The notes under the pieces: generated by a model
Database searches by the model: none
Seen by the model: only the letters and a program-made list of their open reading frames with translations
Told to the model about the DNA's origin: nothing
Made by a program: the position numbers and the translations under genes
DNA from: Bdellovibrionales bacterium
Lineage (GTDB): Bacteria; Bdellovibrionota; UBA1018; CAIPTA01
Assembly: GCA_021730855.1 (NCBI GenBank)
Contig: JAKFYM010000241.1
Coordinates: 1-11,872 of the forward strand
Direction of reading: 5' to 3'
DNA: 11,872 nt
Part shown: positions 5,703 to 11,872 of the stretch, in pieces
How the letters are laid out: every line of letters starts with the position of its first letter
Position numbering within the stretch: position 1 is the stretch's first letter

Positions 5703-6140
5703 TCAGCCGGTGAGACTGATTCCTAGGGAGTGAAGTCCTGTCAAAAACGCTGCTCGCTTCCAATCGATAATTTGTGAAATCGCATTTGCTGGAGATTCCC
5801 ATTTAAAGGATCGAAAGCAACCGTCGGAATTTTCTAACCGGGGTTTTTCTTCAGGCCTGAATCGACAGAGAAACCACACCTGCTCCGCTCCCTCAAAATC
5901 AGGGCCGGGAGTAGGCCAAAGATACGTAGTTGGATTTTCGCCAACTCTGAGAACTTCAATTTTGCTGTTTCCTATTTCTTCTTGGAGCTCTCGATGTAGA
6001 GCCATATCGGCCGACTCACCCGGCTCAATCCCACCCTGAGGGAATTGCCAGGAGCCCGAGTGGTCTGATCTCTCGCAAAGCAGAACTCGCCCATGTTCAT
6101 CGACAATGACGGCTACGATCCCTTTTCTTAGTCGAAGCAT
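5703..6140 (-). CDS. rppH: RppH-like Nudix hydrolase (RNA 5'-pyrophosphohydrolase)
   Basis: A 145-residue Nudix protein. The Nudix box is complete: G-G-I-E-P-G-E, seven residues, then R-E-L-Q-E-E-I-G (about 36-57), supplying the metal-binding glutamates. The preceding SWQFPQGGIEPGES is the signature of RppH/diadenosine-polyphosphate hydrolases, and EQVWFLCRF in the second half matches the RppH-family strand usually written KQKWFL. RppH removes pyrophosphate from the 5' end of triphosphorylated mRNA and opens it to decay. Diadenosine tetraphosphate hydrolysis is the alternative. Length is slightly below the E. coli enzyme. The ribosome site before ATG 6140 is weak. The gene lies divergent from the secreted-protein gene at 6244 and upstream of the hydrolase, with no obvious functional tie to either. 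Confidence 0.85.
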   Translation of the reverse strand: MLRLRKGIVAVIVDEHGRVLLCERSDHSGSWQFPQGGIEPGESADMALHRELQEEIGNSKIEVLRVGENPTTYLWPTPGPDFEGAEQVWFLCRFRPEEKPRLENSDGCFRSFKWESPANAISQIIDWKRAAFLTGLHSLGISLTG

Positions 6141-6243
6141 CCACGGAACTTATCTTGCAGCCGGTTAGGCGTCCAGAAGCAATAATCCTCTTGCTATACA
6201 CGGAACCGCCATTCACTAAGCGCCCATATTTTCCGATACAGCC
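6141..6243. promoter_or_regulatory. Divergent intergenic region, promoters not resolved
   Basis: These 103 bases must hold promoters for the Nudix gene (minus) and the secreted-protein gene (plus). TATACA and AATAAT boxes are visible on the plus strand around 6180-6200, but none pairs with a good -35 at 16-18 bases. Neither gene has a strong Shine-Dalgarno. Confidence 0.3.
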
Positions 6244-7455
6244 ATGGTGAAGGTCTTTCTCCACATCTTGCTTCTCTATAGCCTCCTGGCTTCAGCCCAG
6301 GGCGCAGCTCCTGTGCCTGCGACCTGCAAGGATCACTTTGCCGAACTCGAAGAAAAGCTGGCAAAAAATAGCTTAGTCACGAGCACCACGGAAGAAATCA
6401 TCGCGCAGAGTGAGCCCACCGTGCGCCAGATTGGCTCACAGCCGGGCCAGCATGGCGGGCAGCTGATTGTGCTGGAGAGAACGGGTCCTAGCTGGGGCTC
6501 GCGCGCGAATACCCGGGGCTTTGATTTTCAGGGGGACCCGCGCTGGTTCGTAGAGACGGTGGGGCCAGAGGCCGCTTCCTTTTTTGGATTTCGGATATTG
6601 GACAATAAGACCATGACGGTGCCGGATTTCCAGGAATTCACCGCCGCCTTGGCCAAGGTCAATGCGCGCCTCGCGAGCGAGGGAAAAGAAGTCGTCCCTG
6701 TGAACTTTTACCAAACTATAGACAACGCCAATGTGAAAGTGGGCCGCTATGTGCGCACTTTCTTGGAAAATCGTGGTCTACCTATGGCCCCCTTCGACAA
6801 CCACCGCATTCATGACCTGAGTTTTCATACAGGGGCCATTTTTTTGCCAAAAGAACTATTAGACACGGCAGCTGCCCGGATTGAGTACCACGAGGCCTTT
6901 GCGGAGCTTCTGAAGAATAAATATTCTCAGCCGCCAAGGAGCGAGGCGGCAATTTCTTATTCCTATTTCATAAAATTTATTGATACATCGCAAATCGACA
7001 ATGGGACTGCGATGGTGGGCCCAGAAATCGCCGATTACCTCAGGGATTCGGCGCAAGACGAGTTTGCCGGAAAGCTGCTCCCTGAGCGCTACTTTGGCCA
7101 CATAGTAGAGTCGCTTGTGCCCGATCTAAATATTGGGGAAGCTACGATCGACAGTCCGGCAAAACTTTTCCATGACTATTTGATTCATCTCCAGCAGGGG
7201 AATTTTAACGAACATTACGGATTCGATCCCAAAAGAATCAGCGCGGCCGTGGCTGCGCTGGACCAGCCCACCCTGTTGCAGGATTTACAGGAATTTTCTA
7301 GCACCTATCGCAGTGCGAACTATCCGGATTTTCGTCCCAACCAGAGGTTTTTTTCTTCCGTAACCGAACGCGAGGAGTATCTCGCCCGTATTTGTGCCGA
7401 GATCACCCGACGTCGAATGGAGATTCGGGATGCGGTGATGGGCTTGATGCCGTAG
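6244..7455 (+). CDS. Secreted protein of unknown function
   Basis: A 403-residue protein that I do not recognise as a named family. It starts with a clear Sec signal peptide: MVKVFLHILLLYSLLASAQG, with probable cleavage after ASA (18) or AQG (20) and no lipobox. The mature protein holds only two cysteines, near residues 28 and 384. In the periplasm they could close the chain end-to-end with a disulfide. It is rich in aromatic and acidic residues (GFDFQGDPRWFVETVG, FFGFRILDNKTMTVPDF), with a histidine-rich central stretch (NHRIHDLSFHTGAIFLPKEL, then EYHEAF). No second membrane helix is evident, so it is soluble in the periplasm or exported. It is followed by a hairpin and then the TIGR02147 regulator, and the next secreted protein is coupled to that regulator, suggesting an envelope-related set. 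Confidence 0.75.
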   Translation: MVKVFLHILLLYSLLASAQGAAPVPATCKDHFAELEEKLAKNSLVTSTTEEIIAQSEPTVRQIGSQPGQHGGQLIVLERTGPSWGSRANTRGFDFQGDPRWFVETVGPEAASFFGFRILDNKTMTVPDFQEFTAALAKVNARLASEGKEVVPVNFYQTIDNANVKVGRYVRTFLENRGLPMAPFDNHRIHDLSFHTGAIFLPKELLDTAAARIEYHEAFAELLKNKYSQPPRSEAAISYSYFIKFIDTSQIDNGTAMVGPEIADYLRDSAQDEFAGKLLPERYFGHIVESLVPDLNIGEATIDSPAKLFHDYLIHLQQGNFNEHYGFDPKRISAAVAALDQPTLLQDLQEFSSTYRSANYPDFRPNQRFFSSVTEREEYLARICAEITRRRMEIRDAVMGLMP

Positions 7456-7464
7456 CCGCTCCCA

Positions 7465-7493
7465 AAATTTGGAAGCACTTTGCTTCCAAATTT
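7465..7493. terminator. Perfect 12-bp hairpin between secreted-protein gene and regulator
   Basis: AAATTTGGAAGC (7465-7476), loop ACTTT, then GCTTCCAAATTT (7482-7493), an uninterrupted 12-bp stem starting 10 bases after the upstream stop codon. The AT-rich base and following CTT resemble a rho-independent terminator with a short T-tract, bidirectional in form. It would separate the 403-residue protein gene from the regulator, or act as an attenuator in the regulator's leader. Confidence 0.6.
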
Positions 7494-7532
7494 CTTGCTC
7501 CCGTCAAAAAAAGAGCGTTAGCATTGTTAGGT

Positions 7533-8309
7533 ATGGAAGAATTATTGGATCCTAGAGTGATGCTCGAATCGGAATACCTAGCCCGCAGGCAGCGCAATGC
7601 TGCCTATTCTCTACGTGCCTTCGCAAAATTTCTGGATCTTCCCTCGGGGCGCCTCTCCCAGCTCCTCTCTAAAAAACGCCGCTTTACCCCAAAGATAGGA
7701 AAAAAAATTGCTAGCAGACTCAATTTTGATCCTTGGAAGACAGAGCAGCTTTTGCGATCAATCGAGGCCCTTCGGAAAGGATCCTCCTTGGCCCCTACCG
7801 TCCCCTACAGCCCTATAGCCATGGATCAGTTTCAAACCATTGCGGACCCTGTGCATTTTTCGGTTCTAAGCCTGCTCGAGCTCGACAACTTCCAAGGCAA
7901 GCCTACAGCCGTGGCGGAAAAATTGGCAATCTCGGTAGTAGAGGCTCGTGGCGTGCTGGCGCGCTTACAGAGGGTGGGCTTGGTGCAGATTGATAAGAGT
8001 GGGGCTTACTCACTCACCGCGCAAGAGGCCAGGGCCACCACTACCGACATTAGTTTTGCTGCCTTAAGAGAATGCCATAAGCGCCTTTTGCGAGATTCGA
8101 TCGACCTGATCGATACCGTGCCGATTGAGTTACGCGATGTCACCTCGATCACGATGGCTATTGACAGCAAAAAACTTGCAGAGGCGAAAAAAAAGATTCG
8201 AGATTTCCGGCGATCTATGGCCGAATTTCTTGAGTCGGGAAAAAAGAAAGAAGTGTATCGGATGAACATCCAGCTCCTACCCGTGACGAAAAAAAAGGAA
8301 CGCAAATGA
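7533..8309 (+). CDS. TIGR02147-family transcriptional regulator (DUF4423-type)
   Basis: A 258-residue protein from ATG 7533. Residues near 10-60 hold the family's helix-turn-helix head: EYLARRQRNAAYSLRAFAK, LDLPSGRLSQLLSKKRRFTP, KIGKKIASRLNF. It is followed by a second winged-helix region (HFSVLSLLELDNFQGKPT, then VAEKLAISVVEARGVLARL and LVQIDKSGAYSLT). The C-terminal DUF4423-like half has the characteristic EVTSITMAID-type strand (here DVTSITMAIDSKKLAEAKKKIRDFRR) and ends NIQLLPVTKK. The family is known mainly from Bdellovibrio relatives and Fibrobacter. The frame is open back to a TTG at 7392, but that start would overlap the upstream gene and contain the 12-bp hairpin, so ATG 7533 is preferred despite a weak ribosome site. 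Its stop overlaps the next start (ATGA), so it most likely controls its own two-gene operon. Confidence 0.88.
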   Translation: MEELLDPRVMLESEYLARRQRNAAYSLRAFAKFLDLPSGRLSQLLSKKRRFTPKIGKKIASRLNFDPWKTEQLLRSIEALRKGSSLAPTVPYSPIAMDQFQTIADPVHFSVLSLLELDNFQGKPTAVAEKLAISVVEARGVLARLQRVGLVQIDKSGAYSLTAQEARATTTDISFAALRECHKRLLRDSIDLIDTVPIELRDVTSITMAIDSKKLAEAKKKIRDFRRSMAEFLESGKKKEVYRMNIQLLPVTKKKERK

Positions 8310-9310
8310 AGGCTATTTTTTTTCTATTGTCTTTTGTGATTTCCCTGGGAGCTTTAGCCGGGAATGAGCACGGGAATGGCGGAGATGGCTATGCCCTAGA
8401 GTTTATGGCGCTTGGCCGAAAGGCTGCCGGGGAGGTTCGTCTTCACCCTGACCCAAGAATTTCCGAAGATAGTTTACGGAAGGCTATAGAAACCACAAAT
8501 GTGACGACGAAAGAGAGACTTGAGCTCCAAGGGGTAGAGGTGGATGCGATCAACTACCCTGAGCAAAAACGGATCGAACTGAATCGGTCACGCTGGAAGG
8601 AATACGGATTAGACCAAAAGGCGGCCTTGGTGCTCCATGAGTATCTTGGAGTGATCGGGCTAGATGATTCTAAGTATGAAATTTCCGGGAAATACTTTCT
8701 CGCCTCTTCGCAAGAGGGTCCGCAAAACACCACCAGCACCTCTACGCGAGAGGTCGAGGAGGAGGACAAGGGCAATAATTTTTCCATGGGCATAGGCGCT
8801 GGCTACAATGTTTTTGGTTCGAATATGGGGAAACTCTACGATGCCTCAGCTCCCGGCATCAATCTGCGCTTGGGGTATGCGTTTTCTTCTTATTTCACTG
8901 TGCGAGCGGGATTTATGCAGGATGCTTTTAAATCTGTGCCTGAAGTCGAAGAGCCTACCGCAATGAGCCTAAACTCTGTCAATTTATCCCTGCAATACCA
9001 TTGGGTGCAGAGTCGTTACCTAAGGGAGCAAGTGGGGATTGATCCTTATATTTTTGCGGGTTCTGGTCATACCTCCCGAACACAAAATTATCTCTATGAA
9101 CAGGCTAGCGAGAGCGACAGCGCCTTTAACTTTCACGCTGGAATAGGAAGCAATCTCTTTTTTAGCGCACGGAAGGCGGCCTTTTGGCTGGAGGGTAAGA
9201 TGGCTAGTATTTCCTTTACCGACCGCTTTCAGGACGACTTTAGCTCGGGGGTTCCCGATAAGACCGGCCTGCTTTATTCCGCTAGCGCAGGCCTAACCTA
9301 TTTTTTCTAG
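8306..9310 (+). CDS. Secreted HEYLG-domain protein with C-terminal outer-membrane beta-barrel
   Basis: A 334-residue protein. It has a signal peptide at 1-19 (MKAIFFLLSFVISLGALAG). Residues 20-133 form a domain opening NGGDGYALEFMALGRKA and ending LHEYLGVIGLDDSKYEIS (110-127); secreted proteins with this NGGDG...HE-Y/L-LG...S pattern are frequent in Bdellovibrio-like genomes. A Ser/Thr/Glu-rich linker follows at about 134-158. Residues 159-334 show alternating amphipathic strands (FSMGIGAGYNVFG, INLRLGYAFSSYFTVRAGFM, SVNLSLQYHWVQ, PYIFAGSGHT, FNFHAGIGSNLFF) and end in aromatic YFF, as outer-membrane barrels do for BAM recognition. About eight strands are likely. The HE pair alone is no proof of protease activity, since the third zinc ligand is not evident. 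Start and previous stop overlap as ATGA, so translation is coupled to the regulator. Confidence 0.8.
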   Translation: MKAIFFLLSFVISLGALAGNEHGNGGDGYALEFMALGRKAAGEVRLHPDPRISEDSLRKAIETTNVTTKERLELQGVEVDAINYPEQKRIELNRSRWKEYGLDQKAALVLHEYLGVIGLDDSKYEISGKYFLASSQEGPQNTTSTSTREVEEEDKGNNFSMGIGAGYNVFGSNMGKLYDASAPGINLRLGYAFSSYFTVRAGFMQDAFKSVPEVEEPTAMSLNSVNLSLQYHWVQSRYLREQVGIDPYIFAGSGHTSRTQNYLYEQASESDSAFNFHAGIGSNLFFSARKAAFWLEGKMASISFTDRFQDDFSSGVPDKTGLLYSASAGLTYFF

Positions 9311-9408
9311 CCGCTAGCTTCCGAAAAACCAATTACGCCGAACTCTCCACAATTCTGCCAAGCTCTCCCCATAGTGGAAGGGCATCCTAGAATAGGAGAG
9401 GGGATTCC

Positions 9409-9612
9409 ATGGCCAAAAAGGTGATCCACACAAAAAGGGTTCTATTCACGATATCTGCCATTGGTTTTGGCATTGTAGCGGATGGGCGCTCCGGGGGGGC
9501 AGTTCGGGAGAAAATCCCTTTCGAGCAGCGCTTGGAGCGCTGGAAAAGCGACCCACTTCCCAATCCCCTCCTACCAAGGGACAACCTCAAGGTTCAAATA
9601 AAGGATTTTTGA
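9409..9612 (+). CDS. Small basic protein of unknown function
   Basis: A 67-residue frame with a strong ribosome site, GGAGAGGGGA, 5 bases before ATG 9409. The first 25 residues, MAKKVIHTKRVLFTISAIGF onward, look like a short signal or membrane anchor (basic start, hydrophobic VLFTISAIGFGIVA, but broken by G and D). The rest (KIPFEQRLERWKSDPLPNPLLPRDN) is proline-rich and polar. No family recognised. It ends 32 bases before the response-regulator ATG on the same strand, so the two may be co-transcribed. The good Shine-Dalgarno is the main reason to believe in it. Confidence 0.5.
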   Translation: MAKKVIHTKRVLFTISAIGFGIVADGRSGGAVREKIPFEQRLERWKSDPLPNPLLPRDNLKVQIKDF

Positions 9613-9644
9613 ACCTCTACTGCATTTGTAGAAAGGGAGACTAT

Positions 9645-10076
9645 ATGGACTATATCTATCATTGGAACGATCTGTTTAACCTAGACTCTATCGTGGACAA
9701 AGACCTTCCGGCCCCGCGCCGAACGATCTTAGTTGTCGACGACAATTCCGATACCTTGCTGCTTGCCCAGCGGGTTTTTGGCCGCTTGGATGTGGAGCTT
9801 GTCACGGCCCGTACGGTGGAATCCGCCCTCGAGTATTTGGGCATATGCACTCCGGATGTGTTGCTCACGGACCTGATGTTCCCCGAGAAAAGTGGATTTG
9901 CCCTCCTCGAGCAGTTGCAGAGGACCCCGCGGCTTTCCGCCGTGCCAGCACTGGTGATGTCGAGCAAACGCACGGACTATTTTCTGGACCGAGCCCGCAA
10001 ACTCGGAGCCGCAGAATATATGGTGAAGCCCTTTGCTCCCAAGGATTTGCTCAAGCGAGTGAGCGCCTATCTCTAG
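9645..10076 (+). CDS. Stand-alone response regulator (receiver domain only)
   Basis: A 143-residue protein: a 25-residue N-terminal extension (MDYIYHWNDLFNLDSIVDKD...), then one complete receiver domain, TILVVDDNSDTLLLAQRVF. The acidic pair is Asp32-Asp33, the phospho-acceptor Asp76 (VLLTDLMFPEKSG), the switch Ser106 (LVMSSK) and the conserved Lys128 (MVKPFAP). No output domain, so it acts as a phosphate shuttle or by protein contact, CheY- or Spo0F-like. ATG 9645 is preferred over an in-frame TTG at 9609 because GGGAG lies 7 bases upstream. It is convergent with the hybrid kinase and shares the CTAG that contains both stop codons. It is a candidate partner of that kinase, although convergent orientation does not prove it. 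Confidence 0.9.
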   Translation: MDYIYHWNDLFNLDSIVDKDLPAPRRTILVVDDNSDTLLLAQRVFGRLDVELVTARTVESALEYLGICTPDVLLTDLMFPEKSGFALLEQLQRTPRLSAVPALVMSSKRTDYFLDRARKLGAAEYMVKPFAPKDLLKRVSAYL

Positions 10077-11872
10077 GCCGCACAGTGGTGGATGATGGCC
10101 ACAAGGTCGGTGATCTTGAACGGCTTTGTGAGCACGGCATTGCAGCCCGCGGCTAGGCTTTTGTCGGTGTCCTCTTTCATGGCGTGGGCGGTGAGCCCAA
10201 TGATCGGTGCCGTGTACGACCGTCTTCGCAGTTCCGCGGTGGCCGTATACCCATCCATCACCGGCATCTGCATGTCCATGAGCACAATGTCGAAGCTCTC
10301 TTCACACGCTCGCTCGATTCCCTCTAGGCCATTGGAAGCAATCACCACTTGGGCCTCACTCTTGGTGAGCATACGTAGGATCAGCAGTTGGTTGTCGGGA
10401 TTGTCCTCCACAAGCAAGATCTTCTTTCCACGCAAAGAAGGCGGCACTTCTTCACTCAGAATGCGCAACAGATTTTGCGGCTCGCGGTGTTCGAGCTTCA
10501 CCTTCACGAGGAACACACTGCCCTTGCCCCTTTCACTGCTCTGGAGTTGGGTGTCGCCACCGAGCAGGCGCGCGAGTTTACGCGACAGCACCAAACCCAG
10601 CCCGGTGCCTCCATGGGTTTTCCGGATCGATAGGTCGCCCTGAGAGAAGGGCTGGAATAGTTTCACCTGATCGGCGGGAGCAATGCCGATGCCTGTGTCG
10701 CGCACCGAGAATTCCAAATGTCCCTGGTGCACGCGATAGTGCATGTCGATCCTGCCTGCACTAGTAAATTTGATCGCATTGCCAATCACGTTGAGCAGAA
10801 TCTGCCGAAGGCGCGCGCCGTCGGTATAGATAACTTTAGGAATTTCCCCCTCCGCCTGAAAGGAAAGGCGAATGCCTTTGTGCTCGCAGCGCAGGAGCAG
10901 CAGGAGGTGCAGGTCTTTCAGGAGCTCCTCTAAGTGACAGTGGGAAGGGCTCACCTCCAGCTTGCCCGCTTCGATCTTGGAGATGTCGAGGATGTCGTTG
11001 ATGATGGTGGCGAGGTTCTCTCCCGTCCTTTGCACCACATCGAGGTATTCGCGGCGTTCCTTCTCGGGGAGCGCGGGATCGCGAAGCAGGTGGATAAAAC
11101 CAAGCATCGCGCCCAAGGGCGTACGAATCTCGTGGCTCATGTTTGCAAGAAAGAGGCTTTTGATCTCGCTGGCCTCGGTAGCCAGTTGGCGCTGCTCTTC
11201 GGCCAATCGAAGATTCGCCGTCATTTTATTGATCGCGCTGGCTAGCTGCCCGAGCTCATCGCGGGAGCGAGCGGGAACTTCCTTGCTAAAGTTTCCATTG
11301 CCAATCTCCTTGGCGGCCTCGTTGAGCTCGCCCAGCACGCGGCCGAGGCCACGGGTGAAGGCAATGGTCAAGAAGAGGCCAGTGCCCTCCACCGTGAATA
11401 CAGCAATCATCAGAAACAACATCAAACGATGCTCCAGCCAGCGCGAAGCCTCGCCAAGAGTGTAAGAAAAGCGGTCTTCCAGAACGGTAAGGCGGCCATT
11501 GATGTCGGATAACTCTAGTACCAATTTCTTCATCTTGGGCGATTTTGCGTGGAGCTTTTCCTGATAGATGGCCTGGTGAATTTCGGTGCCGAGGGTGTCT
11601 AGTTTATCCAGAACCGCATCGGCCTCGCCCCTTTGAATGCCGTCGGCCAAATGCTGAAGCGTCCCCACTCCCCCGGAGGCGATTACCGGAATGGTCACGG
11701 CGCGACTGATGGAGCGCGTCAGCTCTAAATCATACCCCTCTTTAGTCCCGTCGCAGTCCATGCTCGTGATCAAGATTTCTCCGGCGCCTAGCTTTTGCCC
11801 TCGCCGAGCCCATTTCACAGCGTCAATACCGGTATTCATCCGGCCGCCATGGGTAAATACGTCCCAGCGGCT
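10073..11872 (-). CDS. Hybrid histidine kinase fused in frame to a HisF C-terminal fragment (runs off right edge)
   Basis: The frame is open from the window edge to the stop at 10073-10075. Residue numbers count from an internal ATG at 11839. Residues 1-77 (plus 11 before the ATG) are HisF sequence. About 78-138 is a coiled, 4-helix-bundle-like sensor remnant. A membrane helix follows at about 139-162 (LMLFLMIAVF...GLFLTIAF), then HAMP at about 163-212 and HisKA with phospho-His236 in FLANMSHEIRTPLG. HATPase_c has the N box near 345-358 (NVIGNAIKFT), G1 DTGIGIAP and G2 GGTGLGLVLS. The C-terminal receiver is at 471-588, with E478/D479, phospho-Asp522 (LMDMQMPVMDG) and Lys572. The kinase core is complete and should work as a phosphorelay enzyme. 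The usual first membrane helix and most of the sensor domain are missing, replaced by the HisF piece. The true start lies outside the window. The ATG at 11839 falls within HisF and has no evident ribosome site. Confidence 0.85.
   Translation of the reverse strand, partial: SRWDVFTHGGRMNTGIDAVKWARRGQKLGAGEILITSMDCDGTKEGYDLELTRSISRAVTIPVIASGGVGTLQHLADGIQRGEADAVLDKLDTLGTEIHQAIYQEKLHAKSPKMKKLVLELSDINGRLTVLEDRFSYTLGEASRWLEHRLMLFLMIAVFTVEGTGLFLTIAFTRGLGRVLGELNEAAKEIGNGNFSKEVPARSRDELGQLASAINKMTANLRLAEEQRQLATEASEIKSLFLANMSHEIRTPLGAMLGFIHLLRDPALPEKERREYLDVVQRTGENLATIINDILDISKIEAGKLEVSPSHCHLEELLKDLHLLLLLRCEHKGIRLSFQAEGEIPKVIYTDGARLRQILLNVIGNAIKFTSAGRIDMHYRVHQGHLEFSVRDTGIGIAPADQVKLFQPFSQGDLSIRKTHGGTGLGLVLSRKLARLLGGDTQLQSSERGKGSVFLVKVKLEHREPQNLLRILSEEVPPSLRGKKILLVEDNPDNQLLILRMLTKSEAQVVIASNGLEGIERACEESFDIVLMDMQMPVMDGYTATAELRRRSYTAPIIGLTAHAMKEDTDKSLAAGCNAVLTKPFKITDLVAIIHHCAA
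11606..11872 (-). other. hisF: HisF (imidazole glycerol phosphate synthase cyclase subunit) C-terminal fragment
   Basis: Eighty-eight codons read WDVFTHGGRMNTGIDAVKWA, then GAGEILITSMDCDGTKEGYD, then IPVIASGGVGTLQHLADG, then GEADAVL. This is HisF from about beta-strand 5 to the start of beta-strand 8. The SxDxDGTxxGYD and IPVIASGGxG phosphate-site motifs are intact. The sequence departs from HisF just where A-A-S-[IV]-F-H should follow, so beta-8, the second phosphate-site residues and the last helix are missing. The part visible here cannot close a TIM barrel by itself. Upstream HisF sequence may continue beyond the window. Confidence 0.88.

Noticed and set aside
7392..7532. Upstream TTG start for the TIGR02147 regulator
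   Set aside because: It would overlap the 403-residue gene by 64 bases and include the 12-bp hairpin. The added residues do not resemble the family N-terminus.
10092..10643. Plus-strand frames opposite the hybrid kinase (also 10388-10633, 10718-11245 and 10962-11465)
   Set aside because: They are antisense to clearly conserved HATPase, receiver and HisKA motifs. High G+C coding DNA produces such open shadows.

Overview
The window most likely comes from a Bdellovibrio-like bacterium (Bdellovibrionota). The main clues are a TIGR02147-type regulator at 7533-8309 and, overlapping it by 4 bases, a secreted protein with an N-terminal 'HEYLG' domain and a C-terminal beta-barrel. Both are protein types I associate with that phylum. 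This is family-level recognition, not a database result. Base composition is moderate, richer in G+C at the right end and poorer in the alpha/beta-hydrolase gene.

Left part (1-4134): a truncated helix-turn-helix gene leaves the window on the minus strand. Divergent from it is an ArsR-type repressor gene whose promoter region carries two palindromes. It overlaps a gene for a double SRPBCC/AHSA1 protein and is followed by a single-domain AHSA1 gene with its own candidate promoter. Next come a small unrecognised ORF, a TTG-started GNAT acetyltransferase and two NTF2/SnoaL-like small-pocket proteins. All of these are small soluble ligand-binding or modifying folds on the plus strand. A role in sensing or handling small hydrophobic molecules is plausible, but no substrate can be read from the sequence.

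Middle (4135-6140, minus strand): a secreted alpha/beta hydrolase of the tripeptidyl/proline-aminopeptidase type, a 263-base spacer with an 18-base direct repeat, and an RppH-like Nudix hydrolase.

Right-middle (6244-9310, plus strand): an unrecognised secreted 403-residue protein, a perfect 12-bp hairpin, the TIGR02147 regulator, and the translationally coupled HEYLG/beta-barrel protein. This trio looks like an envelope module with its own regulator and is the best candidate for an undescribed system here.

Right end (9409-11872): a small ORF of unknown function, then a stand-alone response regulator that meets a hybrid histidine kinase tail-to-tail, the two stop codons sharing one CTAG. The kinase reading frame runs in frame into the C-terminal half of HisF (histidine biosynthesis) and off the window edge. 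It lacks HisF's last beta-strand and the kinase's expected first membrane helix. This is either an assembly chimera, a deletion or recombination scar, or a very unusual fusion, and it is the most striking oddity in the window. No tRNA, rRNA, CRISPR array or transposase was found.
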